Below are positions 35,134 to 43,358 of a stretch of DNA of 64,000 nucleotides, one piece after another. The position numbers and the translations under genes were made by a program. Positions within the stretch are counted from its first letter, which is position 1, and every line of letters starts with the position of its first letter. Location of the stretch: positions 5,084,001 through 5,148,000 of the forward strand of contig NZ_CP080598.1 of the NCBI RefSeq assembly GCF_019598945.1, given 5' to 3'. The notes beneath the pieces were generated by a model that worked only from the letters and a program-made list of their open reading frames with translations, ran no database searches and was not told where the DNA came from. Origin of the DNA: Sphaerospermopsis torques-reginae ITEP-024. GTDB taxonomy: Bacteria > Cyanobacteriota > Cyanobacteriia > Cyanobacteriales > Nostocaceae.

Positions 35134-36372
35134 CTATTGATGTAATAATTGCCAACATTGTTGAGCGATACCTGCGGCGAGCTTCGCTATCGCCCAATCT
35201 TCTTGTGTGTGTATAACTAATACTCGCACATTTGAATCAGGTGTAGCAATATCTATATCAACTGGTTGTTGTTTATTTTTCTCAGAGTCTATTTTCAATC
35301 CTAAAAATTGCCAAGCTTCACAAGCTGCTTGACGTATTAATGCGGATTTTTCACCCACTCCAGCGGTAAATACTAATGCATCTAAACCACCTAAACTAGC
35401 CAACATTGAACCAATACCAGTCCGTAACCGATGTACGTACATATCCCAAGCTAGTTTAGCACGATAGTTACCTTGTTCAATTGCTGCCAGAACTTGAGGT
35501 AAATCACTAGAAACACCCGAAATTCCCCGTAATCCTGAAGCTTTATTTAAAACATAATCTAAACTTTCTGCTGAGTAATCAGACTGACGCAATAGATAAA
35601 TTAAAATCCCTGGATCAAGTGAACCGCAACGACTTCCCATCATCAAACCATCTAAAGGTGTAAATCCCATAGTGGTATCAATACTGCGACCATCTTTAAT
35701 TGCTGCTAAGGAACAACCATTACCTAAATGGCAAGTGATTAAACGCAGGTCGGTCAAATCTCTACCAAGAATTTGCGCTGCACGGTTCGCACAGTATTGG
35801 TGACTGATACCATGAAAGCCGTAGCGACGGATACCTTTCTCTACCCAATCATAAGGACCGGGATAGATGGCTGCTGCATCCGGTAAAGTGCTATGAAACC
35901 CTGTATCAAAAACTGCGACTTGTTTAACATCTCCCAAGCTTTGCTCAATGGCTTCTATGCCTTCTAAAGCTGCTGGGTTATGGGCTGGAGCGAGGGTAGA
36001 AAGATTAGCGATCGCCTTTTTTACATCTTCTGTAATTACTACACTATTACGGTATTCTTGACCACCATGTACTACCCGATGTCCCACCACATCAATTTCT
36101 GATAAATTACTCAGTACCTTAGTAGCGCCACGAGTAAGAGTATACAGCATATATGCTACGTGCGCTTTGCGGGAGTCACCATAAATAGATTCTTGCAGTG
36201 TCTCACCAGTGGCGGTTTTTACCTCAATTTCTGCCACACCACGGTCTTGAGTCCAGTTAACTTTCCCTTCCCAAAGAGGTTTTGGTGCTTCTTGGGGAAG
36301 AGTTGTATCTGTAATGTCATACAGACAACTTTTTTGGCTACTAGATCCGGCATTTAAGACTAGAATCTTCAT
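35134..36372 (-). CDS. ackA: Acetate kinase
   Basis: AckA transfers phosphate between acetyl phosphate and ADP in acetate/fermentation metabolism. The sequence shows MKILVLNAGSSSQKSCLYDI, VVGHRVVHGGQEYRNS, the phosphate-site AVFDTGFHSTLP, GFHGISHQY, CHLGNGCSLAA and FTAGVGEKS. Length is 412. Near the C-terminus, residues WAIAKLAAGIAQQCW are encoded by a palindromic small dispersed repeat (35165-35193), which seems to have added about seven residues in frame without breaking the gene. Confidence 0.95.
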   Translation of the reverse strand: MKILVLNAGSSSQKSCLYDITDTTLPQEAPKPLWEGKVNWTQDRGVAEIEVKTATGETLQESIYGDSRKAHVAYMLYTLTRGATKVLSNLSEIDVVGHRVVHGGQEYRNSVVITEDVKKAIANLSTLAPAHNPAALEGIEAIEQSLGDVKQVAVFDTGFHSTLPDAAAIYPGPYDWVEKGIRRYGFHGISHQYCANRAAQILGRDLTDLRLITCHLGNGCSLAAIKDGRSIDTTMGFTPLDGLMMGSRCGSLDPGILIYLLRQSDYSAESLDYVLNKASGLRGISGVSSDLPQVLAAIEQGNYRAKLAWDMYVHRLRTGIGSMLASLGGLDALVFTAGVGEKSALIRQAACEAWQFLGLKIDSEKNKQQPVDIDIATPDSNVRVLVIHTQEDWAIAKLAAGIAQQCWQLLHQ

Positions 36373-36527
36373 AGGATAATGGGAAACATAACCTGGTCTG
36401 ATGCTGTCATGATTTTACAATTGCTTTTGCAAGTTTGCCACCGAGTAGATGAAATTAGTGTTTGAAAATAAGCACATTTGAGAAATTTAGGAGTCAGTAG
36501 GGGTAGATGATGAAATAGTGATTTTTG

Positions 36528-36640
36528 GGGAGCATCTTAAATGTGTAAATTTTATATGATTGAACCGCAAAGGGCGCAAAGATCACAAAGGTAAGAGAAT
36601 TTAAGAGATTTTTTAGTTTTTCGGCGGTTATTTTTCCTAT
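36528..36640. mobile_element. Degenerate copy E of the GGGAGCATCCC MITE
   Basis: GGGAGCATCTTAAATGTGTAAATTTTAT matches the right end (reverse orientation) of intact copies with few changes, and the CCGCAAAGGGCGCAAAGATC core follows, but the opposite terminus is lost. No flanking duplication can be defined. Nothing else is seen in the 36373-36678 gap apart from the palindrome at 36650. Confidence 0.65.
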
Positions 36641-36649
36641 CTAGGAATA

Positions 36650-36672
36650 AGATCCCCAAGATTCGGGGATCT
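36650..36672. repeat. Palindrome AGATCCCC/GGGGATCT after glcF
   Basis: Eight-base arms surround AAGATTC; on the minus strand it follows the glcF stop by seven bases, so it may act as a weak terminator. It is a short member of the ATCCCCGACTTC family. Confidence 0.55.
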
Positions 36673-36678
36673 GAAGTT

Positions 36679-38028
36679 TTACAATTCTAGTTTTTCTCCG
36701 CGAATAGAATAATCTAATAATTCCATCGGGTGCATTAAAGAAATTTTCTTACCTTGCAAATATTTACTAATTTGTAAACTACAACCAGGGTTAGGAGAAG
36801 CAATTAAATCAGCACCAGTATTGATTAAATTCTGGGCTTTTTGTTCACCTAATTCTTCAGCAACTTCTGGTTGCAGCATATTATAAATACCTGCACTACC
36901 ACAACACAAAGCTGCATCTATGGGTTCTTTTAAGGTGACTCCGGGAATTTTTCTTAATAACTGACGGGGTTGGACACTAATTTTTTGACCATGTAATAAA
37001 TGACAAGCATCTTGATAAACTAAAGTTAAAGGTTTATCTGTTAAAGGTGAAAGTTGAGCAGTTAAACCCACATTTGCTAAAAATTCCTGTGCATCTTTTA
37101 CTTTTGCTGCAAATGCTTTAGCTCTTTGGGCATATTCTGGATCATCAGCTAAAATGTGACCATATTCTTTTAAAGTATGACCACAACCAGCAGCATTAAT
37201 AATCACAAAATCGACATTTTTATCAGCAAAACTATCAATCATTTGTCTTGCTAAAGCTTTCGCTTGTTCAGTTTGTCCTTGATGTTCAGGAAGTGCAGCA
37301 CAACAACCTTGAGATTTAGGAATTACAACTTCACAACCATTCGCAGTTAAAACCCTCACTGTTGCTTCATTTACCGGAGAGAAAAACAAACGTTGCACAC
37401 ATCCCAAAATTACACCAACACGATATCTTTTTTCACCCTTTGCAGGAATGATATCGGGTAAATTATTTTGAAAAGACTTAACAGTAATTTCCGGTAAAAT
37501 AGACTCCATAGCAGCTAACCGGGGAGAGATTTTTTTCATTAACCCAGTAGCGCGTAATAACTGAGAAACCCCCAACTTTTGATAAACAAATAAAGGGAAA
37601 AGTAAAATTCTTAAAACATCAGGATTAGGAAACAGAGAAAAAATCAATTGACGGATTAACTTATCAGAGAAACTGCGGTTATAATTTCTTTCCACCTGAT
37701 GACGAGTTGCGGAAATCAACTTATCATACTGCACACCAGAAGGACAAGTTGACACACAAGCAAGACAACCCAAACAAGAATCAAAATGTTGAACAGTAGC
37801 AGTATTTAAAGCAATTTCTCCCTCATTAATAGCATCCATCAAATAGATTCTACCCCTCGGTGAATCCATTTCTTTTCCTATCACCCGATAACTAGGACAA
37901 GTAGAAAGACAAAACCCACAATGAACACAACTATCAATCAACTTAGGATCAGGAGGATGACTGGGATCAAAACCCTGTAAATTCTTAACACTAACAGTCT
38001 TATTCACCGAACTTTCCGAAACTTGCAT
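36679..38028 (-). CDS. glcF: Glycolate dehydrogenase iron-sulfur subunit
   Basis: Two [4Fe-4S] ferredoxin motifs (CVHCGFCLSTCP and CLGCLACVSTCP) are followed by two CCG domains (LGCVQRLFF...GCCAALPEHQG and YQDACHLLHGQ...ALCCGSAGIYN). This is the GlcF layout: the subunit passes electrons from glycolate oxidation in photorespiration to the quinone pool. It lies 62 bases downstream of glcE on the same strand; the flavin subunit GlcD is not in this window. Confidence 0.92.
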   Translation of the reverse strand: MQVSESSVNKTVSVKNLQGFDPSHPPDPKLIDSCVHCGFCLSTCPSYRVIGKEMDSPRGRIYLMDAINEGEIALNTATVQHFDSCLGCLACVSTCPSGVQYDKLISATRHQVERNYNRSFSDKLIRQLIFSLFPNPDVLRILLFPLFVYQKLGVSQLLRATGLMKKISPRLAAMESILPEITVKSFQNNLPDIIPAKGEKRYRVGVILGCVQRLFFSPVNEATVRVLTANGCEVVIPKSQGCCAALPEHQGQTEQAKALARQMIDSFADKNVDFVIINAAGCGHTLKEYGHILADDPEYAQRAKAFAAKVKDAQEFLANVGLTAQLSPLTDKPLTLVYQDACHLLHGQKISVQPRQLLRKIPGVTLKEPIDAALCCGSAGIYNMLQPEVAEELGEQKAQNLINTGADLIASPNPGCSLQISKYLQGKKISLMHPMELLDYSIRGEKLEL

Positions 38029-38090
38029 GACTCTTTCTTCCCCTCTTTCTTCGTGTTCTTCGTGTCTTCGTGGTTCGTTATTCTTAAACC

Positions 38091-39377
38091 TTAAATCCCA
38101 CCAACAAACCGACCAGGACTTAAAATATAATTACCATCAAACTGTTCCTTAATGCGCCGCATCATATCCAAACCATTACCATTATAACCCCAGATATCCA
38201 ACTTTTCTTTTATTTCAAAAGGTGCAGATAAAACACTTAAAAACCCAGAATTAGATTGACATAAATCACGCAATTTCAAAACCTGATTTTGATTTTCTAA
38301 CCGCACCAAACCCAAACCGCTATTGAGATGAATCAACCCGAAATTAATTTGATTAATCACCTCCACCGCAGCAGTTGGTAATAATCCTATTTTGGCAGTA
38401 ATTTCTGAATTATTACCATAATTATGTATTGTTTCTGGTAATTGTTGCCATAAATTAGCCTCATTTTCGGCTGAATAAATTGCCCCGTTTAAACCCAATT
38501 TTTGACCAATTGCCAAAAGTCTGTTAGACTGTTCCTGCACACTTTCGCTAATACTTTGAAACCGGACAATTAAACCAATTCCGCTACCTAAACTTAAATC
38601 AGAAACTAATTGACTGGATATTAAATCTGCTTGAGTTGGTGTTAACTCAGAACCTTGAATAATTGTAGCAGCTTGGGATATCGCTTCAGCTTTACCAGTT
38701 AATATTACCGTTCCCGATGTTTCTGGTAAAGGATAAACTCGAAAAGTGACTTGACTGATAATTCCCAATGTACCGTAAGCACCGGTAAACAATTTCATCA
38801 AATCGTAACCGGCAACATTTTTTACCACCCTTCCCCCAGCTTTGGCAATTTTTCCATCAGCGCGGATAAAAGTTATACCTAAAAGTTGGTCACGCACACC
38901 ACCATAGCGTTGACGCAGAGAACCTGTATCAGCAGTAGCGACAATACCACCAATGGTAGCGGAAGCGGGAAAAGCAGGATCAAGGGCTAAATTTTGCCGA
39001 GATTGGGCTAAAATTTCTTGAATTTCGCCAAATTTCATTCCTGCTTCTACGGTGACAGTTAGATCACCTACCGCGTGTTCTATGAGTCTGTTAATACGTT
39101 CTGTACTGATGACAATATCAATATTTTTACTTAAACTGCCCCAATGAAGTTTACTTGCACTACCGCAGGGAAGAACAGACCATTTATTGCTGTTTGCAGC
39201 GGACATGACTGCGGCCAGTTGTTCTTGAGTGTGGGGATAAACGATACAACTGGGATGGGTTTTGGGGTTTATCGCTGCTTGGATGCGTTGTTGCTGACTG
39301 GGTGCGAGATTTTCCCAAGGGAAGACAGCGTTTTCTGTGTTGATAATAGATGCTATGGTAGAGGCGATCGCATTCAT
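38091..39377 (-). CDS. glcE: Glycolate dehydrogenase FAD-binding subunit GlcE-like
   Basis: A 428-residue FAD-linked oxidase (PCMH/FAD_binding_4 type): HPSCIVYPHTQEQLAAVMSA, LPCGSASKLHWGS, DLTVTVEAGMKFGEIQEILA, FPASATIGGIVATADTGSLR, and VGGI at the C-terminus. It is shorter than GlcD and paired with glcF, hence GlcE. It participates in oxidising photorespiratory glycolate to glyoxylate at the membrane. Confidence 0.88.
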   Translation of the reverse strand: MNAIASTIASIINTENAVFPWENLAPSQQQRIQAAINPKTHPSCIVYPHTQEQLAAVMSAANSNKWSVLPCGSASKLHWGSLSKNIDIVISTERINRLIEHAVGDLTVTVEAGMKFGEIQEILAQSRQNLALDPAFPASATIGGIVATADTGSLRQRYGGVRDQLLGITFIRADGKIAKAGGRVVKNVAGYDLMKLFTGAYGTLGIISQVTFRVYPLPETSGTVILTGKAEAISQAATIIQGSELTPTQADLISSQLVSDLSLGSGIGLIVRFQSISESVQEQSNRLLAIGQKLGLNGAIYSAENEANLWQQLPETIHNYGNNSEITAKIGLLPTAAVEVINQINFGLIHLNSGLGLVRLENQNQVLKLRDLCQSNSGFLSVLSAPFEIKEKLDIWGYNGNGLDMMRRIKEQFDGNYILSPGRFVGGI

Positions 39378-39540
39378 TGGTTTGTTTTCCTATCTTCCTT
39401 ATTAATGTACTGGTTAATTTAACAAAAATCATACACCAGAGGAAAATTAGTAACTTAATTTTTAGGAATTTTTGATTTTGTGCAAATACCCAACTGATCA
39501 ATTGATAATTGAGAATTGACAATTGATAATTGTTTGATTC

Positions 39541-39714
39541 GGGAGCATCCCAAATGTGTAAGTTTATTTTTTGCTTGAAGTCAAGACGTGAAATGAACGA
39601 ACCACGTTCTGCGAAGCAGTTCCCGAAGGGTAGGTACGAAGGACACAAAGGGAAGAAGGAAGAAGAGAGTTTTTGGTGTTGCTACGGTTATTTGTTAAAA
39701 ATTGGGATGCTTCC
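39541..39714. mobile_element. MITE copy B (GGGAGCATCCC family), with nested repeat
   Basis: Ends GGGAGCATCCCAAATGTG and AATTGGGATGCTTCC are flanked on both sides by TTTGATTC (39533-39540 and 39715-39722), a perfect 8-bp duplication. It is inverted relative to copies C and D. A ~31-base small dispersed repeat (GTTCTGCGAAGCAGTTCCCG and on, about 39607-39638) is nested inside, explaining its greater length (174). It fills much of the 39378-39845 gap. Confidence 0.9.
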
Positions 39715-39845
39715 TTTGATTCAAGGTTTAAAACCTGTCATTTTCAGGGTTAAAAATATGGATGAAAGGAAAAATTGGTTATTTGATAAGTTACAAAAAA
39801 TTGTATTATATTTAATATCTAAGTGATGGTGATGGGAAATTTTTT

Positions 39846-41015
39846 GTGTCAACAGTAATGAAAGATTCGTTTCCGCGTCTTGTTTCTCTGGATGTATTTC
39901 GGGGAATTGCGATCGCCTCTATGATTTTAGTTAATAATCCCGGTAGTTGGGACTACATTTATCCACCGTTAGAACACGCAAAATGGCATGGTTGTACACC
40001 CACAGATTTAATTTTCCCTTTCTTTCTATTTATTGTTGGTGTAGCAATGCCTTTTTCTTTTGCTAAATATACATCAGAAAACACACCAGAAAATCGTCCC
40101 ACTCGTCCAGTTTATTTGCGGATAATTCGCAGAGGTTTGGTGTTATTTGCTTTAGGTTTATTTTTAGCATTGTTTACTTTTTTTCTCGATTTTACTTTAA
40201 CAGGAATACCCATTGATTTAGGTAAAATCAGAATTATGGGAGTGTTGCAGCGTATCAGTTTAGCTTATGTAATTGCTGCTTTTTTGGTTTTGCAACTTTC
40301 CCAACGTAGTTTATGGATATTTTCAGGAATATCGCTTTTAGGTTATTGGTGTGCAATGCAATTAATTCCTGTTCCTGGTTTTGGTGCAGGTAATTTATCT
40401 GCTGAAGGAAATTTTGCTGGTTATATTGATCGGATGATTTTAGGAAGTCAGCATCTTTATCAAGGTGGACCTTTTGATCCTGAAGGTTTATTTAGCACCA
40501 TTCCCGCAGTGGTAACGGTTTTAATTGGTTATTTTACTGGTTCATGGTTGCAAAAACAGCAGGTGAAAAGTAGGACAAGTGTTAATTTAGTAATTTGGGG
40601 TTTGGGGTGTTTAATTATTGGTATACTTTGGGGTTTTGTCTTTCCGATTAATAAATCTTTGTGGACAAGTTCCTATGTATTTTATACTGTTGGTTGGGCT
40701 TTATTAGTATTAGCTTTGTGTTATGAATTGGTGGAAGTTCGGGGTTTAAAAAAATGGGGTTTTCCTTGGGAAGTGATGGGTTTAAATGCCATTTTTCTCT
40801 TTGTTGGTTCTGGGGTTGTGGGCAGAATTTTAGTGAAAACTTCTGTAGGTAGTGGAAAAGATGCCATCTCTACAAAAACCTGGATTTATGATAATTGGTT
40901 TAGTGCGTGGGCGGGAAATATGAATGGTTCTTTATTGTTTGCTATAACCAATCTTTTATTATGGTGGTTGGTGCTTTATTTTATGTATCGTCGGCGTTGG
41001 TTTCTGAAAATTTAG
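39846..41015 (+). CDS. NagX-like / heparan-alpha-glucosaminide N-acetyltransferase family membrane protein
   Basis: The family hallmark is R-L-x-S-L-D-x-F-R-G: here PRLVSLDVFRGIAIASMILV, then NNPGSWDYIYPPLEHAKWHG and TPTDLIFPFFLFIVGVAMPF. About ten membrane helices follow over 389 residues. Family members move acetyl groups across membranes to sugars; the bacterial substrate is not defined. A GTG start at 39846 or the ATG at 39858 are both possible. A shared hairpin terminator separates it from the convergent Uma2 gene. Confidence 0.85.
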   Translation: MSTVMKDSFPRLVSLDVFRGIAIASMILVNNPGSWDYIYPPLEHAKWHGCTPTDLIFPFFLFIVGVAMPFSFAKYTSENTPENRPTRPVYLRIIRRGLVLFALGLFLALFTFFLDFTLTGIPIDLGKIRIMGVLQRISLAYVIAAFLVLQLSQRSLWIFSGISLLGYWCAMQLIPVPGFGAGNLSAEGNFAGYIDRMILGSQHLYQGGPFDPEGLFSTIPAVVTVLIGYFTGSWLQKQQVKSRTSVNLVIWGLGCLIIGILWGFVFPINKSLWTSSYVFYTVGWALLVLALCYELVEVRGLKKWGFPWEVMGLNAIFLFVGSGVVGRILVKTSVGSGKDAISTKTWIYDNWFSAWAGNMNGSLLFAITNLLLWWLVLYFMYRRRWFLKI

Positions 41016-41050
41016 TTGTTGATGAGTTTGGCTATTAAATACTAAAAACA

Positions 41051-41078
41051 TAAAAAAACCACATTTATAAAATGTGGT
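41051..41078 (-). terminator. Hairpin terminator between convergent genes
   Basis: ACCACATTT pairs with AAATGTGGT around ATA; on the minus strand it is followed by seven Ts, so it ends the Uma2 transcript, 26 bases past its stop. It may also work for the NagX-like gene. Confidence 0.8.
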
Positions 41079-41103
41079 AAACAAACATCATAAATTCTGT
41101 CAT

Positions 41104-41892
41104 TTAATCTAATTCAGGTTCAAAACCAAGCGCACGGAGTTGGGTAATTAATTTTTCTGTTTTTTGTCGTTCTTGTTCAGCTTTTTGCCGTTCCTGTTCA
41201 GCTTTCTGGCGTTCTTGTTCAGCTTTTTGGCGTTCTTCTTCCACAGGAGTTAACACCCAATTACCATCTTTATCATACCAACGTAACCAAGGCATATTCA
41301 CATTTTTGTAACTGCCCTGCCAAACTCCCAAACCTAATTCTATGCTGGGTATCCAAAAACGGTTATTTGATAAAGTGACTTGAGTATAGCGATCGCCCTT
41401 TAACTCAAACATTTTAAATTCAGATTGATAACGATCAAATATTGCGTAATAGGGAACTCTTAAAATTTGCTCGTAAACTTCCCATTTAGTTGGGGGTTTT
41501 TCCACATCTCGTAAAGTTTGCCCTAAATCTTCTTTTTCTGTTCCTGGTGATAGTAACTCAACCACAACATAAGGATTTACAAATTCTTGCCAAATTACAT
41601 AACTTAATCGTAAATCTCGTTCTTCATACAGAGAAGAAACACCAACAACCGCAAACCAATCTGGGCGTTTATGCCACAATGGATGACGACCATCATAATA
41701 TAAATTCATATCACTAGCTGTAAATATTTGGTCACTAGGATAGTTAGGTGGACGAAATGTGTCTGCTAATAATTGTGGTTGTAGTAGATGAAATTGATCT
41801 GGCAAACCTTTCTCCTCCGGGTCTTCGCTAGGAAGATCATACATTGTTGGTAATGTTTCTTTAGGGGAAAGTGGTGGATCTGTTTGATACAT
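41104..41892 (-). CDS. Uma2 family (DUF820) endonuclease-like protein
   Basis: A 262-residue Uma2 protein with the nuclease-like core (DMNLYYDGRHPLWHKRPDWF, then NPYVVVELLSPGTEKEDLG with E-L-x-S-P-G). Its C-terminus has three tandem ERQKAEQ heptapeptides forming a coiled coil before LRALGFEPELD; tandem 21-base DNA units encode them. Its first 11 codons and upstream 50 bases are duplicated at 42813-42905, on the far side of a toxin-antitoxin pair. Confidence 0.88.
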   Translation of the reverse strand: MYQTDPPLSPKETLPTMYDLPSEDPEEKGLPDQFHLLQPQLLADTFRPPNYPSDQIFTASDMNLYYDGRHPLWHKRPDWFAVVGVSSLYEERDLRLSYVIWQEFVNPYVVVELLSPGTEKEDLGQTLRDVEKPPTKWEVYEQILRVPYYAIFDRYQSEFKMFELKGDRYTQVTLSNNRFWIPSIELGLGVWQGSYKNVNMPWLRWYDKDGNWVLTPVEEERQKAEQERQKAEQERQKAEQERQKTEKLITQLRALGFEPELD

Positions 41893-41944
41893 TATTGGTA
41901 GTCCTAAAGATACAACTATTATTTCTATTATGTAGCAAGATGAT
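41851..41944. repeat. 94-bp direct repeat, copy 1 (Uma2 5' end)
   Basis: This covers the start of the Uma2 gene and its upstream region. It matches 42813-42905 at nearly every base (one indel and a few substitutions near TTTAGGGG/TTTCGGGG and ACTATT/ACTTTT). The two copies bracket the UPF0175/DUF3368 toxin-antitoxin pair. Confidence 0.9.
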
Positions 41945-41985
41945 TTAGTTTAGAGTGTGGGTTTAATACTGATCCAGTATTACCC

Positions 41986-42471
41986 CTACTTTTCCTGTGC
42001 TAGAGTCAAAACCTGTACATAAAGATGATCTGAAATTCTCATTCCCTGTGCTTGCATTTCATCTAAAACATCCTTAACACTATCCAACAAACCCCGACGT
42101 TTTGCTAACAGTAAAACCCCCACAGTCCCAATTAAAGGTAACTTTCGAGTCATAGCCACCTTCCTAGCAGCCCTTTCATCAATTAACAACTGAGAAGCAT
42201 CTATTTCTTCCGCTAAAGCAATGGCTTCTGACTCTCCTAAATCTAACTTAAATGACTGCTGTAACTCCCTAACTAATTGCTGATTATTTACTGTTACAAC
42301 CTCTAACCAAGATAAATCCTGAACGAGTTTTGCTGCTGGATGCGTACCTACCTGCAATTCATCAAATACACCTTGGGGAATCACAACTTTACCAAAAAGT
42401 TTTGGCAACAAATCAAGATGATCTACTTTTGCTAACTCGCTAATTGGCGTAGTATCAGAAACAATAATCAT
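41986..42471 (-). CDS. DUF3368 / PIN-like toxin
   Basis: The protein begins MIIVSDTTPISELAKVDHLD, a PIN-domain opening with an acidic residue at the metal site, and contains LGESEAIALAEEIDASQLLI and DERAARKVA, typical of DUF3368. Such proteins are presumed RNases inhibited by a UPF0175 antitoxin, here encoded immediately upstream with no gap. Length 161 is normal. Confidence 0.85.
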   Translation of the reverse strand: MIIVSDTTPISELAKVDHLDLLPKLFGKVVIPQGVFDELQVGTHPAAKLVQDLSWLEVVTVNNQQLVRELQQSFKLDLGESEAIALAEEIDASQLLIDERAARKVAMTRKLPLIGTVGVLLLAKRRGLLDSVKDVLDEMQAQGMRISDHLYVQVLTLAQEK

Positions 42472-42756
42472 TTAATAATTCTGCTGATTTAAAATTAACT
42501 CTGCCTGTTCCACTTCTTGACGTAATTCCTCCAAATCCTGAGAATCATCAAAAAGAGAAATACCCCATTTTTTCATCATTTCTATTACCTGTAAACGAGA
42601 AACACCAAGAATTTTTCCTGCCCTACCACTGGTGATTTCTCCTGCCTCTAATAATGTCATCACATAACCCTCCTTGGCTTTTTGTAAAGCCTTTTCCCGA
42701 ATCTCAGGCGCAAGCTGGATACTTTCTAACTGCTCATCTAAAATTGTTAAAGCCAC
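42472..42756 (-). CDS. UPF0175 family antitoxin
   Basis: A 94-residue protein with the UPF0175 helix-turn-helix-like pattern (KAKEGYVMTLLEAGEITSGR, AGKILGVSRLQVIEMMKKWG) and an acidic tail (DLEELRQEVEQAE). I take the GTG at 42756, nine bases after AGGAG; a TTG two codons earlier is too close to it. The stop abuts the toxin start, so the pair is co-translated. Confidence 0.82.
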   Translation of the reverse strand: MALTILDEQLESIQLAPEIREKALQKAKEGYVMTLLEAGEITSGRAGKILGVSRLQVIEMMKKWGISLFDDSQDLEELRQEVEQAELILNQQNY

Positions 42757-42812
42757 TACCAAAATCTCCTAATTCTACATTTTTATTTTAATCTTTAAAC
42801 CGCTTAACTTAA

Positions 42813-42905
42813 TAATGTTTTTTCGGGGAAAGTGGTGGATCTGTTTGATACATTATTGGTAGTCCTAAAGATACAACTTTTATTTCTATTATGTAGCAAG
42901 ATGAT
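42813..42905. repeat. 94-bp direct repeat, copy 2
   Basis: A second copy of the Uma2 start region (AAGTGGTGGATCTGTTTGAT and on, through TATGTAGCAAGATGAT) without a downstream coding region. See 41851-41944. Confidence 0.9.
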
Positions 42906-42944
42906 ATGGTATTTGAAGATTAGTGGATATTTTCAGAAATTGTA

Positions 42945-43127
42945 TTTTGTCAGAATCAGGATAACCAGGATTTGAGGATTGATGTAATTTAAGTTATACT
43001 TATCTATTTTAACATAAAAGTTTCACAGTTGTCATAATTGTGATATGCCAGAAGTCCGGTATCTGGGGAGAATATTAAATCACATCCTGTAAATCCTATC
43101 ATCCTGAACATCCTGATTCAGACAAAA
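42945..43127. repeat. Large inverted-repeat element (TTTTGTCAGAATCAGGAT ends)
   Basis: TTTTGTCAGAATCAGGAT at the left is the reverse complement of ATCCTGATTCAGACAAAA at the right with one mismatch. Inner ATCCTG/CAGGAT motifs extend the pairing (AACCAGGATTTGAGGATTG against AAATCCTATCATCCTGAA). It is probably a MITE-like or structured repeat; no gene. Confidence 0.65.
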
Positions 43128-43157
43128 AACATTTACAGTAGAGGCAGAGACTCTAAA

Positions 43158-43312
43158 ACCCGGATTTCTCACCAAGATCCTCAAACCCTTATAACATCTG
43201 GATTCTGGGTTTTCACACTGTGTCAAAAATTAGCCCTATGAAAAATGCCCGAAACCGCTTCTCTATAAGGATTCTATAGATTGCGATCGCATTGTTTGTG
43301 AGAAATGCGGGT
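43158..43312. repeat. Inverted-repeat element (ACCCGGATTTCTCAC ends)
   Basis: ACCCGGATTTCTCAC and GTGAGAAATGCGGGT are complementary at 14 of 15 positions and enclose about 125 bases without a gene. It adjoins the TTCCCAGTCT palindrome at 43322-43343, so the whole gap 42763-43358 is repeat-derived. Confidence 0.6.
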
Positions 43313-43321
43313 AAAACCGCA

Positions 43322-43343
43322 TTCCCAGTCTGGAGACTGGGAA
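43322..43343. repeat. TTCCCAGTCT palindrome copy
   Basis: TTCCCAGTCT-GG-AGACTGGGAA, a perfect palindrome just past the stop of the NDH-2 gene (minus strand); see 16261. Confidence 0.8.
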
Positions 43344-43358
43344 CGAAGAGCGAGGGGG

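Noticed and set aside
38029-38090. Further MITE copy between glcE and glcF
   Set aside because: It shares only the CTTCGTGTTCTTCGTG-type core, without the GGGAGCATCCC ends.
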